Shown here piece by piece: positions 1 through 8,076 of a stretch of DNA of 64,000 nt. Position 1 is the stretch's first letter. Every line of letters begins with the position of its first letter. Both the position numbers and the translations under genes were made by a program. The notes beneath the pieces were generated by a model that saw only the letters and a list, made by a program, of their open reading frames with translations, was not told the origin of the DNA and ran no database searches. The stretch comes from Variovorax boronicumulans (lineage in GTDB: Bacteria > Pseudomonadota > Gammaproteobacteria > Burkholderiales > Burkholderiaceae_C), in contig NZ_JAUSSG010000013.1 of the NCBI RefSeq assembly GCF_030812215.1, positions 1-64,000 of the forward strand. The letters are read 5' to 3'.

Positions 1-344
<344 letters not shown>

Positions 345-486
345 TTTTCAATCCTTGAAAGAGCATTCCCGTGTATTGGTTTTATGTCTGCACCCGATTG
401 CTGGTTCGCCTCGCACGGGAACGCGGCGGCACCGGATCGCAGACAACGAGGGCCGCGCACCGCGCAGCCCTGCATTCTTCAAAAAC

Positions 487-2586
487 TTACTTGGCGCGAG
501 CAGCCACGATGGCTTCGGCAACGTTACGGGGAGCTTCAGCGTAGTGCTTGAACTCCATCGTGTACGTGGCACGGCCTTGCGACATCGAACGCAGCGTGGT
601 CGAGTAGCCGAACATTTCCGACAGCGGCACTTCGGCCTTGATGGACTTGCCGCCACCGATCATGTCGTCCATGCCCTGCACCATGCCGCGGCGTGAGGAC
701 AGGTCGCCCATCACGTTGCCGGCGTAGTCTTCGGGCGTTTCGACTTCCACAGCCATCATCGGCTCCAGGATCACGGGGTTGGCCTTGCGGGCACCTTCCT
801 TGAAACCGAAGATCGCGGCCATCTTGAACGCCATTTCGTTCGAGTCCACGTCGTGGTACGAGCCGAAGTGCAGCGTGACCTTGACGTCCACGACGGGGTA
901 GCCCGCCAGCACGCCTTGCGTCAGCGCTTCCACAACGCCCTTTTCCACCGCGGGGATGTATTCGCGAGGAACCACACCGCCCTTGATGGCGTCGACGAAC
1001 TCGAAGCCCTTGCCTGCTTCCTGCGGCTCGAGCTTCAGAATGACGTGGCCGTACTGACCCTTGCCGCCCGACTGGCGAACGAACTTGCCTTCGGCATCTT
1101 CGACGGTCTTGCGGATCGTCTCGCGGTAAGCAACCTGGGGCTTGCCCACGTTGGCTTCCACGCCGAATTCACGCTTCATGCGGTCCACGATGATTTCAAG
1201 GTGGAGCTCGCCCATGCCGGCGATGATGGTCTGGCCCGATTCTTCGTCGGTCTTGACGCGGAACGACGGATCTTCCTGAGCGAGACGCTGCAGGGCGATG
1301 CCCATCTTTTCCTGGTCGGCCTTGGTCTTGGGCTCAACGGCCTGCGAGATCACCGATTCCGGGAACACCATGCGCTCGAGCGTCACGACGGCTGCCGGGT
1401 CGCACAGGGTTTCGCCCGTGGTGACTTCCTTCAGGCCCACGCAGGCGGCAATGTCGCCGGCGCGGATTTCGTTGACTTCTTCGCGGTTGTTCGCGTGCAT
1501 CTGCACGATACGGCCGATACGCTCCTTCTTGCCGCGCACCGGGTTGTAGACGCTGTCGCCCTTGGTCAGCACGCCCGAGTAGACGCGCACGAAGGTCAAC
1601 TGGCCCACGAACGGGTCGGTCATCAGCTTGAATGCGAGCGCCGAGAACTTCTCGTTGTCGTCAGCCTTGCGGGTGACGGGGGCTTCGTCTTCGTCGGTGC
1701 CGGTGACCGGGGGAATGTCGGTCGGTGCGGGCATGTATTCGACGACGGCGTCGAGCATGGCCTGCACACCCTTGTTCTTGAAGGCCGAGCCGCACAGCAT
1801 CGGCTGGATTTCGCCGGCGATGGTGCGCTGGCGGATGGCCTTCTTGATTTCTTCCTCGGACAGCTCGCCGCCTTCGAGGTACTTGTTCATCAGCTCTTCG
1901 CTGGCTTCAGCGGCAGCTTCGACCAGCTTTTCGCGGTATTCGGCGCAGACGGCGGCCAGGTTCGCGGGGATTTCACCGTAGGTGAAGGTCACGCCCTTGT
2001 CTTCGTCCCAGATGATCGCCTTCATCTTCACGAGGTCGACGATGCCCTGGAAGTGCTCTTCTGCACCGATCGGGATCTGGATCACGACGGGGTTGGCCTT
2101 CAGGCGGTCCACCATCATCTGGCGCACGCGCAGGAAGTCGGCGCCGGTGCGGTCCATCTTGTTGACGAACGCGAGACGCGGAACCTTGTACTTGTTGGCC
2201 TGGCGCCAGACGGTTTCGGACTGGGGCTGCACGCCGCCGACCGCGTCGTACACCATGACAGCACCGTCCAGCACGCGCATCGAGCGCTCGACTTCAATGG
2301 TGAAGTCCACGTGGCCGGGGGTGTCGATGATGTTGATGCGGTGTTCTTCGAACTTGCCAGCCATGCCCTTCCAGAAGCAGGTGGTGGCAGCCGAGGTGAT
2401 CGTGATGCCACGCTCTTGCTCTTGCTCCATCCAGTCCATCGTGGCGGCACCGTCGTGCACTTCACCGATCTTGTGGTTCACACCGGTGTAGAACAGGATA
2501 CGTTCGGTCGTCGTGGTCTTGCCAGCGTCGATGTGCGCGGAGATGCCGATGTTGCGGTAGCGCTCGATGGGGGTCTTGCGGGACAT
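487..2586 (-). CDS. fusA: Elongation factor G
   Basis: EF-G is the translocase GTPase of elongation and also works with RRF in ribosome recycling. The 699-residue length matches the family (about 700). The P-loop AHIDAGKTTT is at residues 17-26, followed by RGITI and DTPGHVDF, then domains II-V ending with the conserved GRATYTMEFKHY segment. It lies between rpsG (96 nt upstream) and tuf on the same strand. Start MSRKTPIERYRN is the family-typical N-terminus. Nothing unusual is seen. Confidence 0.98.
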   Translation of the reverse strand: MSRKTPIERYRNIGISAHIDAGKTTTTERILFYTGVNHKIGEVHDGAATMDWMEQEQERGITITSAATTCFWKGMAGKFEEHRINIIDTPGHVDFTIEVERSMRVLDGAVMVYDAVGGVQPQSETVWRQANKYKVPRLAFVNKMDRTGADFLRVRQMMVDRLKANPVVIQIPIGAEEHFQGIVDLVKMKAIIWDEDKGVTFTYGEIPANLAAVCAEYREKLVEAAAEASEELMNKYLEGGELSEEEIKKAIRQRTIAGEIQPMLCGSAFKNKGVQAMLDAVVEYMPAPTDIPPVTGTDEDEAPVTRKADDNEKFSALAFKLMTDPFVGQLTFVRVYSGVLTKGDSVYNPVRGKKERIGRIVQMHANNREEVNEIRAGDIAACVGLKEVTTGETLCDPAAVVTLERMVFPESVISQAVEPKTKADQEKMGIALQRLAQEDPSFRVKTDEESGQTIIAGMGELHLEIIVDRMKREFGVEANVGKPQVAYRETIRKTVEDAEGKFVRQSGGKGQYGHVILKLEPQEAGKGFEFVDAIKGGVVPREYIPAVEKGVVEALTQGVLAGYPVVDVKVTLHFGSYHDVDSNEMAFKMAAIFGFKEGARKANPVILEPMMAVEVETPEDYAGNVMGDLSSRRGMVQGMDDMIGGGKSIKAEVPLSEMFGYSTTLRSMSQGRATYTMEFKHYAEAPRNVAEAIVAARAK

Positions 2587-2682
2587 GATTTACTTTCGGG
2601 TTGAAATGCGTTGAGCGCTGGGCCCCGAGCATGGGCACAACGCCCGACACTCGACACCCAACGCCCAAGCGAAGTTTGATTT

Positions 2683-3156
2683 TTAGAAGCGGAAGTGGCT
2701 GAACGCCCGGTTGGCTTCTGCCATGCGGTGCACTTCGTCGCGCTTCTTCATGGCGCCGCCGCGGCCTTCAGTGGCTTCCATGAGTTCGTTGGCCAGGCGC
2801 AGGGCCATCGACTTTTCGCCGCGCTTGCGGGCAGCTTCCTTGATCCAGCGCATCGACAGGGCGAGGCGGCGGACAGGACGGACTTCGACCGGCACTTGGT
2901 AATTCGCACCACCGACGCGGCGCGACTTCACTTCAACCATCGGCTTCACGTTGTTGATGGCAACGGTGAAAGCTTCGAGCGGGTCCTTGTCAGGGTTCTT
3001 CTTTTCGATGAAGTCGAGCGCGCCATAAATGATGCGCTCGGCGATCGCCTTCTTGCCGCCTTCCATGATCACGTTCATGAATTTCGACAGCTCGACATTG
3101 CCGTACTTGGGATCCGGCAGGATTTCACGTTTGGGGACTTCGCGACGACGTGGCAT
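2683..3156 (-). CDS. rpsG: 30S ribosomal protein S7
   Basis: S7 nucleates assembly of the 30S head by binding the 3' domain of 16S rRNA, and in E. coli it is the translational autoregulator of the str operon. The 157-residue sequence starts MPRRREVPKREILPDPKYG and contains the conserved NNVKPMVEVKSRRVGG and QVPVEVRP segments. Length agrees with the family. It sits between rpsL and fusA; the 153-nt gap upstream could carry an S7 autoregulatory structure, but none was identified. Confidence 0.98.
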   Translation of the reverse strand: MPRRREVPKREILPDPKYGNVELSKFMNVIMEGGKKAIAERIIYGALDFIEKKNPDKDPLEAFTVAINNVKPMVEVKSRRVGGANYQVPVEVRPVRRLALSMRWIKEAARKRGEKSMALRLANELMEATEGRGGAMKKRDEVHRMAEANRAFSHFRF

Positions 3157-3309
3157 TTTTCTAACCTCTTTGCTTCAGTTGGCACCGTTTCCGATACCGC
3201 GAGAGCCAGTCAGGACTCTCACTTACTCGACCCGGGATTGGGTCACTTCGTTCGACAAGCCCGCCAAGGCCATCGAACACCGTTTGTTTTTTGATGACAG
3301 AAAGAAGGC

Positions 3310-3687
3310 TTAGGCCTTCTTGGGACGCTTCGCGCCGTACTTGGAGCGCGACTGCTTGCGGTCTTTCACGCCTTGCAAGTCGAGCGAACCGCGCACGATG
3401 TGGTAGCGAACACCGGGCAAGTCCTTGACACGACCGCCGCGAACCAGCACGACGCTGTGTTCCTGCAGGTTGTGGCCTTCGCCGCCGATGTAGGAGATGA
3501 CTTCGAAGCCATTGGTCAAACGGACCTTGGCAACTTTACGAAGCGCCGAGTTGGGCTTCTTTGGCGTCGTGGTGTAGACGCGGGTGCAGACACCGCGACG
3601 TTGCGGCGAGTTCTGCATGGCAGGGCTCTTCGAATTGATCTTTTCGACCGTTCGACCCTGACGCACCAGTTGATTGATGGTTGGCAT
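3310..3687 (-). CDS. rpsL: 30S ribosomal protein S12
   Basis: S12 is the decoding-centre protein and the classical target of streptomycin-resistance mutations. The 125-residue sequence starts MPTINQLVRQGR. Both lysines tied to resistance are wild type: the one in TTPKKPNSALRK (position 43 region) and the one in GGRVKDLPGVRYH (position 88 region). So no RpsL-based streptomycin resistance is predicted. It is the first gene of the str operon and follows the promoter at 3806-3833. Confidence 0.98.
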   Translation of the reverse strand: MPTINQLVRQGRTVEKINSKSPAMQNSPQRRGVCTRVYTTTPKKPNSALRKVAKVRLTNGFEVISYIGGEGHNLQEHSVVLVRGGRVKDLPGVRYHIVRGSLDLQGVKDRKQSRSKYGAKRPKKA

Positions 3688-3780
3688 GAATGAATTAGTC
3701 CCAAAACAACCCGGCTTTGGTGATCAAACCGCCCCTGGTCGTGACCCAAGGAAGCCGGGAATAACGAAAACGTGAAACCC

Positions 3781-3796
3781 TTCGGAAAATTCCGAA
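3781..3796. promoter_or_regulatory. Perfect palindrome at the start of the rpsL leader
   Basis: TTCGGAAAATTCCGAA consists of two perfect 7-nt arms around an AA centre. It lies just downstream of the predicted transcription start of the str operon, so it would fall in the first 20 nt of the mRNA leader. It could be a protein operator or a small 5' hairpin. Only the symmetry is seen; function is inferred. Confidence 0.35.
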
Positions 3797-3805
3797 AAGC
3801 CCACG

Positions 3806-3833
3806 AGTATAGCAGGCAGGCTTGAAACGGCAA
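3806..3833 (-). promoter_or_regulatory. Predicted sigma70 promoter of the str operon
   Basis: On the minus strand a -35 element TTGCCG (3828-3833) and a -10 element TATACT (3806-3811) are separated by 16 nt. The predicted start is near 3799, giving a leader of roughly 110 nt before rpsL. It lies in the 184-nt gap after dacA, as expected for an independent ribosomal-protein promoter. Confidence 0.6.
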
Positions 3834-3871
3834 GGTCAGGCGCAGCCGACGCCCGCCTTGCCCCCGCCTGA

Positions 3872-5041
3872 CTACTTGATCCAGAGACGGATGGCGTCCC
3901 AGGCGCGGCCGAAAACGCCCGCCTGCTCGACGCCTTCCAGGGCCACCAGCGGCACATCGGCCACCGGCTGGTCGTCCAGCGTCACCTTGAGGGAGCCCAC
4001 GGCCTGGTACTTGGTGAACGGTGCCACCAGCGGGTCGGGGCGCGCCACCTGGGTCTTGATCTTGCTGGCCGAGCCGGCGGGAACCGCAACGACGATGGCT
4101 TCGGGACGCCCCAGCTTCAGCACGTTTTCCTTGCCCTTCCAGACCGCGGGCGTGGCGGCCGGCTGGCCGGCGTCGAACAGGCGGACGGCGTCGTAGGCCG
4201 TGTAGCCCCAGTTCAGCAGCTTCTGCGATTCATTGGCGCGCACCGTCTCGCTCGAGGCGCCCAGCACGATCGACAGCAGGCGGCGGCCGCCGGTCAGGTT
4301 CGGGAAATCGCGCTTGGCGGTGGCGATCATGCAGTAGCCGGCCGCTTCGGTGTGTCCGGTCTTCAGGCCGTCGACGGTCGGATCGCGGAACAGCAGCAGG
4401 TTGCGATTGGTGTCATTGGTCGACGGCGTGCCCGGGTAGCGGTACTTCTTGATGGCGTAGTACTTGGCTTCTTCCGGAAAGTCGCGCACCAGCCGGGTCG
4501 CCAGGATGCTCAGGTCGCGAGCCGTGGTGGTGTGGCCGGGCGCCGTGAGTCCTTCGGGGTTCTTGTAGCTGGTGTTCTTCATGCCCAGCGCCTTGGCCTG
4601 GGCGTTCATGAGTTCGACGAAATGCTCGACCGTGCCGCCGACGCCCTCGGCCAACGCCACAGTGGCGTCGTTGCCCGACTGCACGATCAGGCCCTTGATC
4701 AGGTCCTCGACAGGCACCTGCATCTTCGGATCGATGAACATGCGCGAACCCGGCATCTTCCAGGCGCGCGGGCTGACCGGGAAGGTCTGGGTCAGCGTGA
4801 TCTTCTTGGCGCGCAAGGCGTCGAACACGATGTAGGCCGACATCAGTTTGGTGAGCGAGGCAGGCTCCACCGGGCTGTCGATGTCTTTCTGCGCGAGGAT
4901 CTGGTTCGCGGTCACGTCCAGCAGCAGGTAGCTGCGCGCGGCGACTTCGGGCGGTGCCGGCACCTGGGCAACAGCAATCACGCCGACCGAGGCAGCGGCG
5001 GTCAGCACCAGTGCGCGGAGCGCATTGAAAAAACGATTCAT
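3872..5041 (-). CDS. D-alanyl-D-alanine carboxypeptidase (class C low-mass PBP, DacA/DacC type)
   Basis: This periplasmic serine DD-carboxypeptidase would trim the terminal D-Ala from peptidoglycan pentapeptides. The 389-residue product has the three penicillin-binding motifs: SLTK (nucleophile Ser62), SGN (122-124) and KTG (227-229). The N-terminus MNRFFNALRALVLTAAAS reads as a signal peptide with cleavage near residue 26. I chose this start because an upstream in-frame ATG at 5113 would overlap the preceding hydrolase gene and bury the signal. A C-terminal beta domain follows, ending in an amphipathic tail typical of membrane-anchored PBP5 relatives. Confidence 0.92.
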   Translation of the reverse strand: MNRFFNALRALVLTAAASVGVIAVAQVPAPPEVAARSYLLLDVTANQILAQKDIDSPVEPASLTKLMSAYIVFDALRAKKITLTQTFPVSPRAWKMPGSRMFIDPKMQVPVEDLIKGLIVQSGNDATVALAEGVGGTVEHFVELMNAQAKALGMKNTSYKNPEGLTAPGHTTTARDLSILATRLVRDFPEEAKYYAIKKYRYPGTPSTNDTNRNLLLFRDPTVDGLKTGHTEAAGYCMIATAKRDFPNLTGGRRLLSIVLGASSETVRANESQKLLNWGYTAYDAVRLFDAGQPAATPAVWKGKENVLKLGRPEAIVVAVPAGSASKIKTQVARPDPLVAPFTKYQAVGSLKVTLDDQPVADVPLVALEGVEQAGVFGRAWDAIRLWIK

Positions 5042-5081
5042 GGGGAGGATGAGAAGAGACGAAAACAAGCCCGTGAGGCTT

Positions 5082-5714
5082 TCATTCAATGCCCGCGCGG
5101 AGGTGGCGGGCAACCAGACTTTTGAGCAGCGGCAATTGTCCGTGAAAGAAATGGCCGCCCCCGGGAATAACCGTGACAGGAAGTGACTGTGGCCGCGCCC
5201 AGTCCATCACGGCGGCGAGCGGCACGGTGTCGTCGGCTTCGCCGTGGACGACCAGCATGCGGTCGTGGGCTTCGACAGGCAGCGTGGCGACAGTATTGCG
5301 CGCGGCTGCCGTGCCGACCAGCACGATCTGCTTGATATCGCGCGTGGCCCAGAGCCGTTCGGCTGCGCCGGTCGCAACGAAGGCGCCGAACGAAAAGCCA
5401 GCGATGGCCAGGGGGCCTTCGAGCGCCAACTGGCCGACGACATTCAGCATGTCTTCCAGTTCGCCGCGCCCTTCGTCGTGCACGCCTTCGCTGGCACCAA
5501 CGCCGCGAAAGTTGAAGCGCACCGTCGTCCAGCCGCACGACACGAAAGCACGCGCCAGGGTCTGCACGACCTTGTTGTCCATCGTGCCGCCGAACAGCGG
5601 GTGCGGGTGCGCGATCACGGCGATGCCACGCGGGGTGCCGGCAGGCTGGTCGCGCTGCACCTCGATCGCGCCGGCAGCGCCCTGGAGGCTGATTTTTTCG
5701 GTCTGGGAGTTCAT
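5082..5714 (-). CDS. Alpha/beta hydrolase (COG2945-like)
   Basis: A cytoplasmic serine hydrolase of unknown substrate, 210 residues. It has the nucleophile elbow GFSFGAF, an acid-loop GEADDTV and a C-terminal GGGHFFHG histidine, which complete a catalytic triad. The early HPHPLFGGTMDNKVV segment is typical of the small COG2945 group. Start MNSQTEK is preferred over ATG 5756, whose extra residues are proline-rich and unlike the family. It lies 40 nt upstream of the dacA-like gene on the same strand. Confidence 0.85.
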   Translation of the reverse strand: MNSQTEKISLQGAAGAIEVQRDQPAGTPRGIAVIAHPHPLFGGTMDNKVVQTLARAFVSCGWTTVRFNFRGVGASEGVHDEGRGELEDMLNVVGQLALEGPLAIAGFSFGAFVATGAAERLWATRDIKQIVLVGTAAARNTVATLPVEAHDRMLVVHGEADDTVPLAAVMDWARPQSLPVTVIPGGGHFFHGQLPLLKSLVARHLRAGIE

Positions 5715-5784
5715 GGCAAGGTGGGTGGGCGGGCCGGCAACGCCGGTCGGGAGCACGGTACGAGCAAAGCGTCCGGGGGAAAGT

Positions 5785-6138
5785 TCAGCGTCCGACGTCG
5801 GCAGGCAGCAGGAGCCGCTCGACGACTTCGCCGTTCTTCAGATGCGACTCGACGATCTCGTCGATGTCGTCGGCATCGACGAAGGTGTACCAGACGGCTT
5901 CGGGGTACACCACCGCCACCGGTCCGCCGGCGCAGCGGTCCAGGCACCCCGCCTTGTTCACCCGCACCTTGCCGGGCCCGGAAAGCCCCGCCTCCTTCAC
6001 CTTTGCCTTGCAGCGATCGAAGCCTTCCTGTGCGTTGTGCATGGCACAGGAGTCCTCGCCGTTCTTGCGTTCGTTGAGGCAAAAGAAGATGTGGCGGCCG
6101 TAGTAGCCGGACGGCGCGGCAGGGGTGGGACTGGGCAT
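5785..6138 (-). CDS. (2Fe-2S) ferredoxin domain protein
   Basis: A small thioredoxin-like 2Fe-2S ferredoxin of 117 residues. The ligands follow the pattern FFCLNER...DSCAMH early and AGCLDRCAGGP later. This is the arrangement of stand-alone proteins related to the NuoE C-terminal domain and Azotobacter Shethna-type ferredoxins. Its redox partner is unknown. It lies 70 nt upstream of the hydrolase on the same strand, and the two may be co-transcribed. Confidence 0.87.
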   Translation of the reverse strand: MPSPTPAAPSGYYGRHIFFCLNERKNGEDSCAMHNAQEGFDRCKAKVKEAGLSGPGKVRVNKAGCLDRCAGGPVAVVYPEAVWYTFVDADDIDEIVESHLKNGEVVERLLLPADVGR

Positions 6139-6174
6139 CGGTCGATTTTAGTGACCGCCGTCTCGATGCCCGGG

Positions 6175-7299
6175 CTACGCTGCGAGCCGCCCCCGGCGCG
6201 ACAGGGCCGCCACCACGTACGCCAGCACCGCGAACGGCCAGACCCATCCCAGCCACTGGGCCAGCCCGTGAAAGCGGATGAAGCGTCCCTGCTCCCAGGT
6301 GGCCAGGGTCTGCGCGAAGTAGGCGCTCTCGGGGGCCTGATTCAACAGGCTCAGCTGGAGCACGAGCCCCACCAGCAACAGGGCTGCACACAAGCGGCGC
6401 GGTGCGGCCACGAGCAGCACGCCCGCAACGAGCGCAGCCGCCATGCCGACCTGGACGGGAAGATCCAGCCACGCCCAGGCGTGGGCGGGCCCGTAGCTCA
6501 GGGCCGCCGAAAGCGCCGAAGCGGCAAAACCCGCCAGAAAGATCAGCGGGAGCAGCACCGCGCGCTGGACCACCGTGCGTGCCACCAGGTAGCCCAACAG
6601 ACACGGCACCAGCGCGCCGAGCATCACGCACAGCAGCTCCACCGCCGGCACCAGCGGCTCGAGCTCGAACTGGCGCACGGGCAGCCAGTCGATGAAGGGC
6701 GTGTCGAGCAGCCACTCGGAAATCGCGACCTCCAGCCGCTCGAACACCTGGCCCAGCCCGAAGGGGACGGCGGCGGGGAAGAGCAAGGCGAACGGCCAGA
6801 GCGCCAGCAGCACGAGGGCGCCGCGCGAATCCTCGATGAACCAGTACGAGCGCGCACGGCCCCAGTGGGCCACCGCTCCCAGCCGCTCAAGCCCCACCGC
6901 CAGCACGGCACCGAGGACCGCGCCGGCCGTGTTCAGCCCCAGGTCGACATTGGAAGGAATGCGCGCGGGCAGGTAGCTTTGCAGCGTCTCCATCGCGAAG
7001 GCGATCGCCGCGCCGGCCACGGTGGCGCGCACCACCGCGCCACCGACACCGGCGGTCCGGCGCGTACGCAGCACCGCCAGGGCACACAGGAATCCGAAGG
7101 GTACGTAGCCCCCGACATTGATCGCGAAGTCGAAACCCGTCCAGTACTTGGGCCACGGCGCTGATAGATACGCCCAGGGCGCAATGCCCTGGTCGCGCCA
7201 GTCGGCGAAGGGGTAGAGGCTCGCATAGACGATCAACGCCGCATAGGCGAGCGCGAGGGGAAGCGCGGCGGACTTGTGCGGCTTCTCCACCGTGTCCAT
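6175..7299 (-). CDS. VanZ-family membrane protein
   Basis: An integral membrane protein of 374 residues with an N-terminal VanZ-like domain. Features include LYPFADWRDQG, then FDFAINVGGYVPFGFL and SYLPARIPSNVDLGLN, the D-x-xxN-x-xG/PFGF pattern of that family, followed by an unassigned hydrophobic C-terminal half. VanZ proteins relate to teicoplanin resistance in Gram-positives, but the family is broad and the role here is unknown. Start MDTVEKPHKSA follows the hemJ-like stop by 5 nt, so the two genes are very probably co-transcribed. Confidence 0.8.
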   Translation of the reverse strand: MDTVEKPHKSAALPLALAYAALIVYASLYPFADWRDQGIAPWAYLSAPWPKYWTGFDFAINVGGYVPFGFLCALAVLRTRRTAGVGGAVVRATVAGAAIAFAMETLQSYLPARIPSNVDLGLNTAGAVLGAVLAVGLERLGAVAHWGRARSYWFIEDSRGALVLLALWPFALLFPAAVPFGLGQVFERLEVAISEWLLDTPFIDWLPVRQFELEPLVPAVELLCVMLGALVPCLLGYLVARTVVQRAVLLPLIFLAGFAASALSAALSYGPAHAWAWLDLPVQVGMAAALVAGVLLVAAPRRLCAALLLVGLVLQLSLLNQAPESAYFAQTLATWEQGRFIRFHGLAQWLGWVWPFAVLAYVVAALSRRGRLAA

Positions 7300-7304
7300 C
7301 GGGC

Positions 7305-7733
7305 TTAGAACGGCTTGACGACGACCAGGATCACGATGCCGAGCAGCAGCAGCACCGGCAGCTCGTTGAACCAGCGGTACCAGCGATCGTTGCGCTGGTT
7401 GCCTCCCGCCACGAAACGGCGCAGCAGCACGCCGCAGCCATGGTGATAGCCGATAGCCACCAGCACCAGTGCCAGCTTGGCGTGCATCCATCCGTTGCCC
7501 GGCCCGCGGCCGATGCCGTAGCCCAGCCAGAGCCAGAGGCCGAAGCCCAGCGCCGGAACGGCCAGGAAGGTGGTGAAGCGCAGCAGCTTGCGCGCCATGA
7601 GCAGCAGGCGCTCGCGCTCTGCGACCGACTCCGGGGGCACCATCGCCAGGTTCACGAAGATCCGCGGCAGGTAGAAAAGCCCGGCGAACCAGCTGGCGAT
7701 GAAGACGATGTGGAGAGATTTGACCCAGAGCAT
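7305..7733 (-). CDS. HemJ/CopD-family membrane protein (possible protoporphyrinogen IX oxidase)
   Basis: A four-helix inner-membrane protein of 142 residues. Matches to the UPF0093/HemJ family are WVKSLHIVFIASWFAGLFYL near the N-terminus, WMHAKLALVLVAIGYHH in the middle, and WFNELPVLLLL...VVVKPF at the C-terminus. HemJ oxidises protoporphyrinogen IX in organisms lacking HemG or HemY. The tail and middle fit well, but FVNLAM replaces the FVYH often seen after the first helix, so it may instead be a CopD-like relative. hemB is the next coding gene on the other side, divergently oriented, which favours a haem role. Confidence 0.7.
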   Translation of the reverse strand: MLWVKSLHIVFIASWFAGLFYLPRIFVNLAMVPPESVAERERLLLMARKLLRFTTFLAVPALGFGLWLWLGYGIGRGPGNGWMHAKLALVLVAIGYHHGCGVLLRRFVAGGNQRNDRWYRWFNELPVLLLLGIVILVVVKPF

Positions 7734-7801
7734 GGCGGCAGTTTAGTGGCGCACCGCGCGGGCGCGCGGGGCCGTCACGTAACGCCCGGAAAGCCCCGGA
7801 C

Positions 7802-7832
7802 AAAAAAAAGCCCGACGTCTTCACGTCGGGCT
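7802..7832 (-). terminator. Strong intrinsic terminator upstream of the hemJ-like gene
   Basis: On the minus strand a perfect 10-bp stem (AGCCCGACGT/ACGTCGGGCT) with a GAAG tetraloop is followed directly by a run of U residues. It is placed 69 nt before the hemJ-like start, where no minus-strand coding gene ends. It therefore terminates either a small RNA or the leader of the hemJ-like operon. Confidence 0.8.
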
Positions 7833-7906
7833 GGGAAGCCCTTTTGCTGTCACACATCAAGGCACCCGCTCAGGGAGGAAAAGCGGGGAGCGGCAAGCCG
7901 CCCGCT
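7802..7906 (-). ncRNA. Candidate structured leader/attenuator or small RNA
   Basis: A transcript of about 105 nt is predicted from a promoter at 7911-7939 to the terminator at 7802-7832. It would open with a hairpin at 7880-7906 (stem AAGCGGG/CCCGCTT plus an inner CGG/CCG). A pyrimidine stretch TTTTCCTCCCTG (7871-7882) follows and could pair with Shine-Dalgarno sequences. Just before the terminator, GGGCT-tccc-AGCCC can pair in a way that competes with the terminator stem. This fits a cis-acting attenuator for the hemJ-like/vanZ genes, or a stand-alone sRNA. No known RNA family was recognised. Confidence 0.4.
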
Positions 7907-7910
7907 TCAG

Positions 7911-7939
7911 AATTTAACAAAGACGAAACAAGGTTTCAA
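7911..7939 (-). promoter_or_regulatory. Predicted sigma70 promoter for the leader/sRNA
   Basis: TTGAAA (-35, 7934-7939) and TAAATT (-10, 7911-7916) are read on the minus strand with an exact 17-nt spacer. The site lies in a locally AT-rich patch. The predicted start is near 7904, at the foot of the first hairpin. It is the only good minus-strand promoter I could read between hemB and the hemJ-like gene. Confidence 0.5.
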
Positions 7940-8007
7940 GCGACTGAACCATTTTCTTTGCAATTCATAACTATTTATTTAGAACTTTATGGTTACGAAT
8001 TTCCGTA

Positions 8008-8020
8008 GTTGTCAGACAAC
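8008..8020. promoter_or_regulatory. Perfect 13-nt palindrome upstream of hemB
   Basis: GTTGTCAGACAAC has 6-nt arms around a central A. It resembles operators of the FadR branch of GntR regulators (TTGTC-n-GACAA type). It lies 57 nt before the hemB start, in the divergent hemB/hemJ-like interval. No GntR gene is seen in this window, so the cognate protein is unknown. Confidence 0.35.
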
Positions 8021-8076
8021 CCGTCTCGCAGGCGACAACACGGCGATTGAATGCTTCAGGCACAATTTTCGGGATT

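Noticed and set aside
853..2604. Long open frame on the plus strand, antisense to fusA
   Set aside because: It is a by-product of the strong codon bias of fusA. The translation is His/Val/Leu-rich without any family motif.
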